Source of the DNA: Pseudomonadota bacterium
GTDB taxonomy: Bacteria; Pseudomonadota; Gammaproteobacteria; Burkholderiales; Burkholderiaceae_F
DNA length: 64,000 nt
Direction of reading: 5' to 3'
Assembly: GCA_023443095.1 (NCBI GenBank)
Contig: JAEZVV010000112.1
Coordinates: forward strand, 1-64,000
Made by a program: the position numbers and the translations under genes
Shown here: positions 8,061 through 15,722 of the stretch, in pieces
Layout: each line of letters starts with the position of its first letter
Position numbering within the stretch: the first letter of the stretch is position 1
Notes under the pieces: generated by a model
Seen by the model: the letters and a program-made list of their open reading frames with translations, nothing else
Database searches by the model: none
Told to the model about the DNA's origin: nothing

Positions 8061-9449
8061 TTATGCGTTGTAGCTTCGACCGGGCTCGGCGATCACGGGC
8101 GACCAGTGCAACTCGCTCTGGATGCGGCTTGCCATCGCCGCCGACGCCTGGGGTTCGCCATGCACGATGAAGCAGTGCGCGGGCGGCGAGCGGAACGCGG
8201 CCAGCCACTGCAGCAGCGAATCCTGGCCCGCGTGCGCCGACAGTCCGCCCAGGGTGTGGATGCTGGCGCGCACCGGAACGTGTTCCCCCATCAGCGTGAC
8301 TTCGCGTGCGCCATCGACGATGCGCCGGCCCAGCGTGCCGGCCGCCTGGAAGCCGGTGAAGAGGATGGCGCATTCGCGTCGGCCGAGGTTGTGCAGAAGG
8401 TGGTGGCGGATGCGGCCGGCGTCGCACATGCCGCTGGCGGCGATGATCACCGCGCCCGAGCGGATGCTGTTGAGGAAGATCGAATCGTCGACGCTTTCGG
8501 TGAAGCGCAGCGTGAAAGGCAGCTTGTGTGCCCGTTCGGCGGCGAGGAACTCGTGCGCGAGCTCGTCGAGCGCTTCGAGGTGGCGGAAGGTGATGTCGCT
8601 GGCGGCGCGCGCCAGCGGCGAATCGACGAACACCAGCGGCGCGTCGATCCTTCCTTCGCGCGCGAGACGGTAGAGCAGCACCAGGAACTCCTGGGTGCGG
8701 CCGAGCGCAAAGGCGGGAACGATCACGTTGCCGTGGCGCTGGTGCAGCGCATCGGATAAGACCTCGATCAGCTCGGATTCGGTTTCGGCGAGCGAGCGGT
8801 GGTTGCGGTCGCCGTAGGTGGACTCGACCACCAGCACGTCGGCACTTGCGATGTCGCAGCGATCGCGTACCACCAGCGGGCTGGCTTCGCCGAGGTCGCC
8901 CGAGACCACCAGTCGCCGCGTGAGACCGGCCTCTTCGAGCCGGATCTCGGCGATGGCGGCGCCGACGATATGGCCGGCATTGCGGAAGGTGACCGCCACT
9001 GCCGGGTGAGGGCGGAACTCGGCGTCGTAGGGAACGCCGGCGACCCGGGTCAGCATCCGCTCGACGTCTTCGCCGGTATAAAGCGGCGCCCGTTCGGCCT
9101 CGCCGCGGCGATGGCGCGGCTTGTCGTTGCGGGTCTGGATGTGGGCGCTGTCGCGCAGCATCGGGCCGAGCAGGTCGGCGGTGGGTTTGGTGCACCAGAT
9201 CGTCGGGCCGCGCCGAGAGAAACGCGGCAACAGACCGCTGTGATCGAGATGGGCGTGAGTGAGCAGGACGAAATCGAGCGGACCGAGGTCGCGCGAGAGC
9301 TGGCGCAAGTTCTTCTGGTAGGCGGTGTCGCGGCCGCGGCCACCACCTTGGAACATGCCGCAGTCGACGATGAAACGCAGGCCGTCGGCTTCGACCAGCA
9401 GGCAGGATCCGGTCACTTCGCCGGCGGCGCCAAGGAATTCGAGTTTCAT
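8061..9449 (-). CDS. MBL-fold beta-CASP nuclease
   Basis: Predicted RNase of the metallo-beta-lactamase/beta-CASP group (462 aa). It opens MKLEFLGAAGEVTGS and has the zinc motif HAHLDHSG at 65-72. Later parts carry a Gly-Asp metal ligand (VVSGDLGEASP), an FALGRTQE segment in the beta-CASP insertion, and SAHAGQ near the C terminus. Proteins of this type resemble the cleavage/polyadenylation specificity factor and act as endo- or exoribonucleases. The ATG at 9449 is preceded by GAGGGA. It is the first gene of a three-gene leftward operon with intergenic gaps of +4 and -4 bases. RNA decay feeding the nucleotide phosphorylase downstream is a reasonable but untested link. Confidence 0.88.
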   Translation of the reverse strand: MKLEFLGAAGEVTGSCLLVEADGLRFIVDCGMFQGGGRGRDTAYQKNLRQLSRDLGPLDFVLLTHAHLDHSGLLPRFSRRGPTIWCTKPTADLLGPMLRDSAHIQTRNDKPRHRRGEAERAPLYTGEDVERMLTRVAGVPYDAEFRPHPAVAVTFRNAGHIVGAAIAEIRLEEAGLTRRLVVSGDLGEASPLVVRDRCDIASADVLVVESTYGDRNHRSLAETESELIEVLSDALHQRHGNVIVPAFALGRTQEFLVLLYRLAREGRIDAPLVFVDSPLARAASDITFRHLEALDELAHEFLAAERAHKLPFTLRFTESVDDSIFLNSIRSGAVIIAASGMCDAGRIRHHLLHNLGRRECAILFTGFQAAGTLGRRIVDGAREVTLMGEHVPVRASIHTLGGLSAHAGQDSLLQWLAAFRSPPAHCFIVHGEPQASAAMASRIQSELHWSPVIAEPGRSYNA

Positions 9450-9538
9450 AGCTGTCCCTCGTGGCGCTGGGATGCGCCGTTCCGGGTTCGATTGTTCTCT
9501 GGCATGGGCAGATCGACTTGCCCGAGCGCAAGCCTGCC

Positions 9539-10123
9539 TCAGCCGTGCGCCCAGCGCGAGTGCCGCGGCAGCGCCGCGGCGAGGAAGGCCATCTGGTCGG
9601 CCAGGATGCGGCGGTTCGACAGGATGAAGCCCTCGTTGCGCGAGACCGCATAGGGCACGTAGAGCAAGGGCATGCGGGCTTCTTCGGGCGTGCGGCTGCC
9701 TTTGCGCGAATTGCACGAGCGGCACGCGGTGACGACGTTGGTCCAGTCGTGGCGGCCGCCGCGGGAGACGGGGCGGATGTGTTCGATCGTCAACTCGCGC
9801 TCGTCGCAGTGGCGGCCGCAATATCCGCAGACATGGCGGTCGCGCGCAAACAACCGGTATTTGTTGAGGCCAACAAAGTGGGGGCCGGCCGGCAGCCGAT
9901 GGTGGCCGCGGATCATGACGATCGAACTGGTGACGAACTCGGAGCGCTGTCCAGTGGCTTCCTGCAGCCCGCCCGTCATCGAAAAGAGATGTTCGCCGAG
10001 GTCGGTCACCACCTTGCCGGAGGCGTAATAACAGGCGGCGCGGAAAACGTGCGCCCACCGCACCGGTTGCCCGTGCGAATCAACGATCAGAATCCTGGGG
10101 GTGGAGTCCGGCGGTGCTGACAT
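9539..10123 (-). CDS. HNH endonuclease
   Basis: 194-aa protein with a C-terminal HNH module. Zinc-binding Cys99 and Cys102 (CGYC) pair with Cys134 and Cys137 (CRSC). The catalytic region is TIEHIRPVSRGG (112-123) and WTNVV (127-131), with His115 and Asn129. The first 85 residues form a separate domain typical of the stand-alone HNH proteins that are widespread in proteobacteria. No signal peptide. It lies 89 bases upstream of the beta-CASP operon on the same strand, but the gap suggests a separate unit or a weak link. I saw no restriction-modification partner nearby. The biological target is unknown. Confidence 0.88.
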   Translation of the reverse strand: MSAPPDSTPRILIVDSHGQPVRWAHVFRAACYYASGKVVTDLGEHLFSMTGGLQEATGQRSEFVTSSIVMIRGHHRLPAGPHFVGLNKYRLFARDRHVCGYCGRHCDERELTIEHIRPVSRGGRHDWTNVVTACRSCNSRKGSRTPEEARMPLLYVPYAVSRNEGFILSNRRILADQMAFLAAALPRHSRWAHG

Positions 10124-10180
10124 GGCCAGCCATTGTGTCCCAATGGCCGGCGGCCGTCACGCTTTCATGGAGCAGCGCTC

Positions 10181-10408
10181 TCAGCGGCTGCGGCACACCC
10201 AGTCGGTCGAAAAGGGAAGCCGTTTGCCGTCGTTGGTCTGGACCACGATGCCTGCCGCCGGGCCGGTGCGTTGCACGGTGAGCCGCCCCACCGTGCCGTC
10301 GATGCGGTGGGTGAGGGTGTCGCCTTCCCGCAGCCCGGCCCGCGCAAGGTCACGCAAAGCGATCAACACCTCGCGTTCTTGGGCGAGAGCGTCGAGCTTT
10401 TCCATCAT
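10181..10408 (-). CDS. Conserved small hypothetical protein
   Basis: About 75 aa from the ATG at 10408 (MMEKLDALAQEREVLI...), or 88 aa from a GTG at 10447; neither start has a clear ribosome site. The N-terminal half is a charged helix and the second half looks like a small beta barrel (GDTLTHRIDGTVGRLTV, then IVVQTNDGKRLPF). It ends with VCRSR. No signal peptide or membrane segment. I do not recognise a named family. It stands alone between the HNH gene and the lipoprotein gene, all on the same strand. Good third-position GC and sensible protein composition argue that it is real. Confidence 0.55.
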   Translation of the reverse strand: MMEKLDALAQEREVLIALRDLARAGLREGDTLTHRIDGTVGRLTVQRTGPAAGIVVQTNDGKRLPFSTDWVCRSR

Positions 10409-10554
10409 GGAAAGACCGCGGACGTTGGAGTTGGACTCTGGGCTCACAAGGTAGCTGCTGGCAGGGCAGAGAAGTGGCCATCATTCTCGGCGCCACACCA
10501 CAGGAGGCAATGAGAAGTTTCCCCTGACCCCGGTGGTGGCACCAGGGCCGGGGT

Positions 10555-11061
10555 TCAGTGCCGCTGTCCGCCGCCGTCGCCATCCCGGGTCGACCAGGGG
10601 TCGAGCGTGGTGCCGGTCGAGGTCACCACGTCCTGGCGGTTGAACTGGACCCAGAACGCCATCTTGAAAACCCCCGACTCGAGGAAGCGATACATGTTGG
10701 CGGTTTCGTCGATCAGGTGAAAAGTGAAACGCTCGGCCGGCGGCCCGAACAGCCGTTCGATGTCGGTCCGGGTCTGCTCGCCCGGCCGGACCTTGGCGAA
10801 CTGGACTTCGGTGAGCATCTGCGCCGCACTGATCTCGCGTCCTTGCTCGTCGAACTGCAGGGCCCAGACCTCGAAGCCGAAAGGCTGCTGCGAATACAGC
10901 AGGCGCGGCCCCACCCCGGGCGTGATCGAACGGCTGGTGGGTTGGCCCAGCGCCTTGATCACCTCGGCTTCGGAGGTGCCGGGCGGAATCGAAGCCGGTG
11001 TGGCGCAGGCCGCGAGCAGCAGCGTTGCCAGCAAAAGGGCCAGGCGCGAACAGAGTTTCAT
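10555..11061 (-). CDS. BamE/SmpA-like outer-membrane lipoprotein
   Basis: 168 aa with a lipoprotein signal: a charged start, hydrophobic core and lipobox LLAAC (Cys19). The mature part has the SmpA/OmlA-type pattern, with a short helix beginning PPGTSEAEVIKALGQPTSR and a later helix in TRTDIERLFGPP, each followed by beta strands rich in aromatic residues. BamE-like lipoproteins attach to the inner leaflet of the outer membrane. Whether this one joins the Bam complex is doubtful, since the true BamE is usually shorter. It is followed in the same direction by a small gene at 10181. A second lipoprotein gene lies upstream, 46 bases away. Confidence 0.8.
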   Translation of the reverse strand: MKLCSRLALLLATLLLAACATPASIPPGTSEAEVIKALGQPTSRSITPGVGPRLLYSQQPFGFEVWALQFDEQGREISAAQMLTEVQFAKVRPGEQTRTDIERLFGPPAERFTFHLIDETANMYRFLESGVFKMAFWVQFNRQDVVTSTGTTLDPWSTRDGDGGGQRH

Positions 11062-11107
11062 CGGAAGATCCCGGCAGAGGCGCGATGCCGAGATGCTAAC
11101 GCCGGGC

Positions 11108-11356
11108 TCAAGGTGAGGTCGGGGCCACCGCGGGCGGAGTTGACGGCGATTGATAAGCCACGCTTTTGCGTGGCATCTGCACCCACACGATCTGGGCGGA
11201 ATCGCGCAAGGCCTTGCGTTCGACCTGGGCCACCCGTTCGTAGTCGATGTCGTCGTAAGCGGCGCTGCTGCTGCCCAGGCTGGAGCAGCCCGCCAGGCCG
11301 GCGAGACTCGTCAGGGAAAGAGCAAGCGCGGAACCGGAGCGGAGCATGGACTTCAT
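11108..11356 (-). CDS. Small lipoprotein of unknown function
   Basis: 82 aa. The N terminus (MKSMLRSGSALALSLTSLAG) and lipobox LAGC with Cys24 indicate lipidation by Lgt/Lsp. The mature peptide of 59 residues contains acidic residues (YDDIDYERVAQVERKAL), a hydrophobic patch (IVWVQMP) and a Pro-rich end. No domain is recognised. The ATG is preceded by GAGGAG (minus strand), a good ribosome site. It sits 46 bases before the BamE-like gene, so the two lipoproteins could form one transcript. Confidence 0.75.
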   Translation of the reverse strand: MKSMLRSGSALALSLTSLAGLAGCSSLGSSSAAYDDIDYERVAQVERKALRDSAQIVWVQMPRKSVAYQSPSTPPAVAPTSP

Positions 11357-11486
11357 GGCGAACTCCTCTGCGTATATGACGCAGATCCAACTTTAGGCGT
11401 GCGGCTCCGGCGAACAAGGGGTTTGCGACGGGGCCGGGAGGCGAGCGACGGAAGGTCCGTTGTCGGCCGCGAGGCACAATGTCGGG

Positions 11487-12686
11487 GTGAATCTCTCGAC
11501 ACGCGCCTTGCTGGCGACGACAGCGATCCAAGTCGCCGCCGCTGCCGCCGCCCTGACCCTGCCTTCGATCGCGCCGCTGGTAGCGGCCGACTTCGGTCTT
11601 GCCTCTTCCACGGTCGGCACTTATATCTCGCTGCTTTATATCGGCGCGGCCGTGGCTGCGGTTGCGGGCGGCGCCCTGCTCCAGCGTTATGGGGCGGTGC
11701 GCGTCTCCCAGATCGGACTGCTCCTGTGCGCGCTGGGTCTGGTGCTGGGGGTGATGCCGGCCATCGCCGCGGTGGCGCTGGGAGCGGTGGTGCTGGGGCT
11801 GGGTTACGGCCCGATCACACCGGCCTCGAGCGAGGTTCTGGCGCGCACCACGCCGCCCGCGAAGATGGGCCTGGTGTTCTCGATCAAGCAGACCGGGGTG
11901 CCGGCGGGAACGGCCTTGGCCGGTTTCGTGGTCCCGCCGCTGGCGCTGTGGCTGGGATGGCAGGCTGCGGTGCTGGTGATGGCATTCGCCTGCCTGCTGA
12001 TCCTGTTCGGCGCGCAAAGCGTGCGCGGGCAGCTCGACGCGACGCGCAACCGCGGCGCGCGCATCTCGTTCGACGGGGTGGCGGCGGCGCTGAGCCTGGT
12101 GGCGCGGACCCGGGCGCTACGCCTGATGGCGCTGGTGTCCTTCGTCTACAACGGGATGCAGATGTGCGTCTCGAGTTTCATCGTCGCCTACCTGGTCGAC
12201 GGCATCGGCTTGCCCCTGGTGGTGGCGGGGCTGGGGCTCACGGCAGCGAACTCGGCAGGGGTGTTCGGGCGCATCTTCTGGGGGGTGGTGGCCGACCGGC
12301 TGGGTTCGCCGCGGCTGACTCTGGCCGGACTGGGGGCGCTGATGAGCCTGGGAGCACTGACGGTGGCGGCGTTCACGCCGCAGTGGCCGGTGCCGGTGAT
12401 GCTGGCGGTCTGTGCCCTGCTGGGCGGGACCGCGATCGGCTGGAACGGGGTTTATCTGGCGCAGGTTGCGCGTTCGGCGCCGCCCGGTCAGGCCGGGCTC
12501 GCAACCGGGGGCTGCCTGTTTTTCACCTTCGTGGGAGCGGTCACCAGCCCGTTCCTGTTCGGGGTCCTGGAGCGGGCCACCGGCAGCTACCCGGTGAGCT
12601 TCTGCGTCGCTGCCGCGGCGTGCGCGGCGATGGCGGCGTGGCTGGCTTTCAGTCCTGCGAGTGATCGGCCTCGCGGTAAGGATTGA
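11487..12686 (+). CDS. Major facilitator superfamily permease
   Basis: About 400 aa with twelve hydrophobic segments in two sets of six, as in MFS secondary transporters of the inner membrane. The GTG at 11487 (MNLSTRALLATTAIQVAA) is the best start, close to the first helix; a TTG at 11460 would add nine polar residues. The loop between helices 2 and 3 carries a short form of the MFS motif (GGALLQRYGAVR), and FSIKQTGVPAG lies in helix 5. The closest groups I can name are the cyanate/nitrate and YnfM-like permeases. The substrate is unknown. The end overlaps the convergent 80-aa gene by 38 bases. Divergent to it lies a lipoprotein gene, with no obvious regulator. Confidence 0.85.
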   Translation: MNLSTRALLATTAIQVAAAAAALTLPSIAPLVAADFGLASSTVGTYISLLYIGAAVAAVAGGALLQRYGAVRVSQIGLLLCALGLVLGVMPAIAAVALGAVVLGLGYGPITPASSEVLARTTPPAKMGLVFSIKQTGVPAGTALAGFVVPPLALWLGWQAAVLVMAFACLLILFGAQSVRGQLDATRNRGARISFDGVAAALSLVARTRALRLMALVSFVYNGMQMCVSSFIVAYLVDGIGLPLVVAGLGLTAANSAGVFGRIFWGVVADRLGSPRLTLAGLGALMSLGALTVAAFTPQWPVPVMLAVCALLGGTAIGWNGVYLAQVARSAPPGQAGLATGGCLFFTFVGAVTSPFLFGVLERATGSYPVSFCVAAAACAAMAAWLAFSPASDRPRGKD

Positions 12687-12891
12687 CCAGTTCGTCGACC
12701 AGCAGGTGCAGGGCCTGCCGCACCTGATCTTCGGCGCAACCCATCAGGACCGCGTCTTCGAGCGCGTCCTGGGCCAGCTGGCGCAGCTCGCGGTAGTTGT
12801 CGTTCAGAACCTTGATCTTCTCGACACACGCCACCGGCGTGCCGTCGGGCTTGCGCCACAAGGGCGCGTCGCGGTGCTTGTTATGAGGCAT
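12649..12891 (-). CDS. Conserved hypothetical protein, 80 aa
   Basis: The ATG at 12891 opens MPHNKHRDAPLWRKPDGTPVAC. The rest is helical and acidic (ELRQLAQDALEDAVLMGCAEDQVRQALHLLVDELVNPY), with no signal or membrane segment. The pattern suits a small cytoplasmic helical protein of a type found in betaproteobacteria, but I cannot give a function. An upstream in-frame extension to 13149 is rejected: its sequence is Arg/Ser-rich and looks non-coding. The gene ends inside the 3' end of the convergent MFS gene (38-base overlap). Confidence 0.65.
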   Translation of the reverse strand: MPHNKHRDAPLWRKPDGTPVACVEKIKVLNDNYRELRQLAQDALEDAVLMGCAEDQVRQALHLLVDELVNPYREADHSQD

Positions 12892-13039
12892 GGCGGATTC
12901 CAGGGCGCGGCGCCGGTCCGCCGCTAGGGCCGGTATTCTCGCATCGACTCCCGTCTTGCCTGTCTGATGAAAACACCGAATCCATCCATCTTTTTCCCCG
13001 CTTTTGCGAGTGTGCCGGCCGCACCCGTACGGCCCTGAC

Positions 13040-14542
13040 ATGGCGGCCGAAGTCGAACTCAAGCTTGCCCTGGCGCCGGCGGACGTGGCGCGGCTGCGGC
13101 GGCGCCTGGCGGCGTACGCGACGCCGGTCACCGAAATCCTCGACAACATCTATTTCGACACCAGCGACCGTCTGCTGGCGCGCCACCGCCTGGGTTTGCG
13201 CCTGCGTCGCCAAGCAAGCGGCTGGGTCCAGACGCTCAAGGCCGCCGGCGCCGATGCGGCGCTGAGTCGCCGCGGCGAGTGGGAGATGGCGGTGCCGCTG
13301 GTGCACGGCAAGCCGCGGCTGGCCTTGGACAGGCTGGGCGGAACCCCGCTCGCCGAACTGCTGGCCGGTCATGCCGGCGCTCGGCTCGAGCCGGTGTTCG
13401 AAACCCGGTTCCGGCGTACCCGCTGGGAGTTCGATGTCGACGCGGCCCGGGTCGAAGTCGCGCTCGACCGTGGCGACGTCGTGGCGGGAGCGGCCAGGGC
13501 GCCGATCCTCGAACTCGAACTCGAACTCAAGGCCGGCGCGCCGGCGGCCTTGCTGAAACTGGCGCTGGAGCTCGCCGAGGGCCGCGGCCGTCAGGCGCCG
13601 CTGGTTCTGCTGCCGGCGACCGAGTCCAAGGCGACCCGCGGCTACCGTCTGGCGCTGGGCGCCGATCCGGCGCCGGCGAAGGCGGGAGCGCAGGCTTTGG
13701 GAGCGCCTCTGGACCGGGCGCTGCCGGCGCGAGTCGCCTTGCGCCAGGTGGTGAACCAGGCTGCAGCCGTGATCGCCGCCAACGAACGCGGCATGGCCGG
13801 GAGCATCGATCCGGAGTTTGTGCACCAGGCGCGGGTTGCCCTGCGCCGCCTGCGCAGCGCCGTGCGCCTGCTCGACGCCGGCCGCTGCTTTCCTCCCGAG
13901 TTGCTGGTCGAACTGCGCTGGTTGGGCGGAGCCCTGGGCGCCGCGCGGGATGCCGACGTGCGCGCCATCGAAACGCTGCCGGCCCTGCTGAGCCAAGCAC
14001 AGCCGGCGGCTCCCGCCGGCACGGCGCAAGCCTGGCTGGCGCGCGCCGAAGCCGAACGCCAGGTCGCGCGGCAAGAGCTGCTTGGGCAGTTGGCGAGCCC
14101 GCGCTATTCCTGCCTGGCACTGCGGCTTCTGGCCTGGGCACACAGTCCGGCGGAAGGGCATGGGCCATCGGTCGGGAAACGGGCGGGCAAGCGGCTCGGC
14201 CGCCTGCAGGAGCGGCTGCTGCAGGCGGCCGACGGCCTGGCTGAGCTCAGTGCCGAGCGCCTGCACCGGGTGCGGGTCGAGGCCAAGCGCTTGCGTTACG
14301 GCATCGAACTGCTGGCGTCGGGTGAGGAAGCAGCGCCATGGCTGGCGGCCCTGGCGCGGGTCCAGTCCGAGCTGGGCGCCAGCCGCGACGCAGCAGCCTG
14401 TCTGGCGTGGATCGAGGCCCAGGCAACACCGGCGGGTGCCGACTGGGCCGCGGCCTGCCTGCAGGACCAACAGAACGCCGCCGTTTCGGCCGCCGAACAG
14501 GCGCTGGCGGGGCTGCGCCGGCTCAAGCGCTGGCATTTCTAG
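13040..14542 (+). CDS. CYTH-CHAD domain protein (inorganic triphosphatase-like)
   Basis: 500 aa. Residues 1-200 are a CYTH tunnel domain: it opens with the EVELK signature (4-8), then has repeated charged strands such as LRLRRQ and RTRWEFDVD, and ELELELK near residue 160. CYTH enzymes hydrolyse inorganic triphosphate, or act on nucleoside triphosphates, with metal. Residues about 230-500 are a CHAD domain of helices with conserved His and Arg (HQARVALRRLRSAVRLL, near 262-277, and RVRVEAKRLRYGIELL later), known to bind polyphosphate. So the protein probably acts in polyphosphate metabolism. The start at 13040 gives the CYTH motif at its normal place; an earlier in-frame ATG at 13004 adds only a Pro-rich leader. 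Confidence 0.9.
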   Translation: MAAEVELKLALAPADVARLRRRLAAYATPVTEILDNIYFDTSDRLLARHRLGLRLRRQASGWVQTLKAAGADAALSRRGEWEMAVPLVHGKPRLALDRLGGTPLAELLAGHAGARLEPVFETRFRRTRWEFDVDAARVEVALDRGDVVAGAARAPILELELELKAGAPAALLKLALELAEGRGRQAPLVLLPATESKATRGYRLALGADPAPAKAGAQALGAPLDRALPARVALRQVVNQAAAVIAANERGMAGSIDPEFVHQARVALRRLRSAVRLLDAGRCFPPELLVELRWLGGALGAARDADVRAIETLPALLSQAQPAAPAGTAQAWLARAEAERQVARQELLGQLASPRYSCLALRLLAWAHSPAEGHGPSVGKRAGKRLGRLQERLLQAADGLAELSAERLHRVRVEAKRLRYGIELLASGEEAAPWLAALARVQSELGASRDAAACLAWIEAQATPAGADWAAACLQDQQNAAVSAAEQALAGLRRLKRWHF

Positions 14543-14588
14543 CGGCTTGTGACGCCCGTCACCGGAGGGACGGCGGGGAATTGTTTAG

Positions 14589-14604
14589 ATACCCCTGGGG
14601 GTAT
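14589..14604. promoter_or_regulatory. CsoR/RcnR-type operator in the RND operon promoter
   Basis: ATACCCC-TG-GGGGTAT is a 7-base dyad with a G/C tract, the form bound by CsoR/RcnR/CstR repressors. It overlaps a likely -10 element (TATAAA, 14602-14607), and TTGTTT (14581-14586) lies upstream. It is 33 bases before the adaptor start, and a repressor of this family is the last gene of the same operon, so feedback control is likely. Confidence 0.8.
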
Positions 14605-14636
14605 AAATTGCCCGGCATACCGACAGAGACCCGGGC

Positions 14637-15713
14637 ATGAACAAGACCTTTCTGATTGCGACCGCCGTGACGGCGGTCCTCGCCATCCCCTTGGCGACCA
14701 GCCTCTTTGCGCAGGACAAGACCGAGCCGGCCGCCACGACAGCGGCCGCTGAGGCCGGGCTGCTCGTCGAGCTGCGCGAAGTGACCGACACCTATGCCGC
14801 CGACGGCGTGATCGAAGCAGTCAAACAGGCGACGGTCAGCGCCCAGATCCCGGGCGCCCTCACCCGTTTCTTCGTCGACGCCGGCGATGCGGTCAAGGCC
14901 GGCCAGGTGCTGGCGCATATCGACACCCGCACTACCGACGCCCAGGTCGCAATCAACCAGGCACAAGTGGCGCAGGCCGAGGCCCAGCTTTCCCAGGCCA
15001 AGCTCAATGTCGACCGCACCCAGAGCCTGCTTGCCAAGAACTTCGTCAGCCAGGCTGCGCTCGACAAGGCCCAGGCCGATTTCACGGCGGCGCAGGCGGC
15101 CGTCGCCGCAGCCAAGGCCGGCACCAGCCAGGCGGTGACCAGCCGCAGTTTTGCCGAGATCCGGTCGCCGATCGAGGGTGTGGTGACTCGCCGGCTGATG
15201 GAGACCGGCGAACTGGCCCAGCCCGGCAGCCCGGTGATCGCGGTGCACGATCCGCGCTCGCTGCGCGCCGTCGGCTCGATTCCGCAGTTCATGCTGCCCA
15301 AGATCGGTGGTGCCGGTCCGATCAGCAATGTCCGCGTTCTGGTGCCGGGTGCCGCCCAGGCGATTCCCGCCACCAGTGCCCTGGTCCTGCCGGCAGCCGA
15401 TCCCACGCTGCTTTCGACCCAGATCCGCGCCGAGCTGCCGCGCGAACTGCAAGGCGCAAGCCTGATCCCCGGCAGCGCCGCCAAGGTCCTGGTGCCGCTG
15501 GGCAAGGTCAAGCGCCTGGTGGTGCCGGCTGCGGCGCTGATCCAGCGCGGCGAAGTGAGCGCGGTGCAGGTCGTGGGTGCCGGCGGTCAGCCGCAGCTGC
15601 GCCAGGTGCGGGTGGGAGCGGCGAGTGGCGACGGCTGGGTCGAGGTGCTGGCGGGCCTCACGGCGGGCGAGCGCGTGTTGCCGAACCGACTTGCCACGCC
15701 GGTCGCCAAGTAA
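14637..15713 (+). CDS. RND efflux periplasmic adaptor (membrane fusion protein)
   Basis: 358 aa. An N-terminal signal or anchor (MNKTFLIATAVTAVLAIPLATS) is followed by the two lipoyl-like half motifs (AQIPGALTRFFVDAGDAVKAGQVLAHID and later RSPIEGVVTRRLMETGELAQPG). Between them lies an alpha-helical hairpin of about 55 residues rich in Gln and Ala. A beta-barrel and membrane-proximal domain follow. It links the RND pump to an outer-membrane channel; no TolC-like gene is in the operon, so a channel from elsewhere must serve. The pump gene starts 10 bases after the stop. Regulation is probably by the CsoR-like operator 33 bases upstream. The exported compound is unknown. Confidence 0.9.
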   Translation: MNKTFLIATAVTAVLAIPLATSLFAQDKTEPAATTAAAEAGLLVELREVTDTYAADGVIEAVKQATVSAQIPGALTRFFVDAGDAVKAGQVLAHIDTRTTDAQVAINQAQVAQAEAQLSQAKLNVDRTQSLLAKNFVSQAALDKAQADFTAAQAAVAAAKAGTSQAVTSRSFAEIRSPIEGVVTRRLMETGELAQPGSPVIAVHDPRSLRAVGSIPQFMLPKIGGAGPISNVRVLVPGAAQAIPATSALVLPAADPTLLSTQIRAELPRELQGASLIPGSAAKVLVPLGKVKRLVVPAAALIQRGEVSAVQVVGAGGQPQLRQVRVGAASGDGWVEVLAGLTAGERVLPNRLATPVAK

Positions 15714-15722
15714 GAGGTCGTC

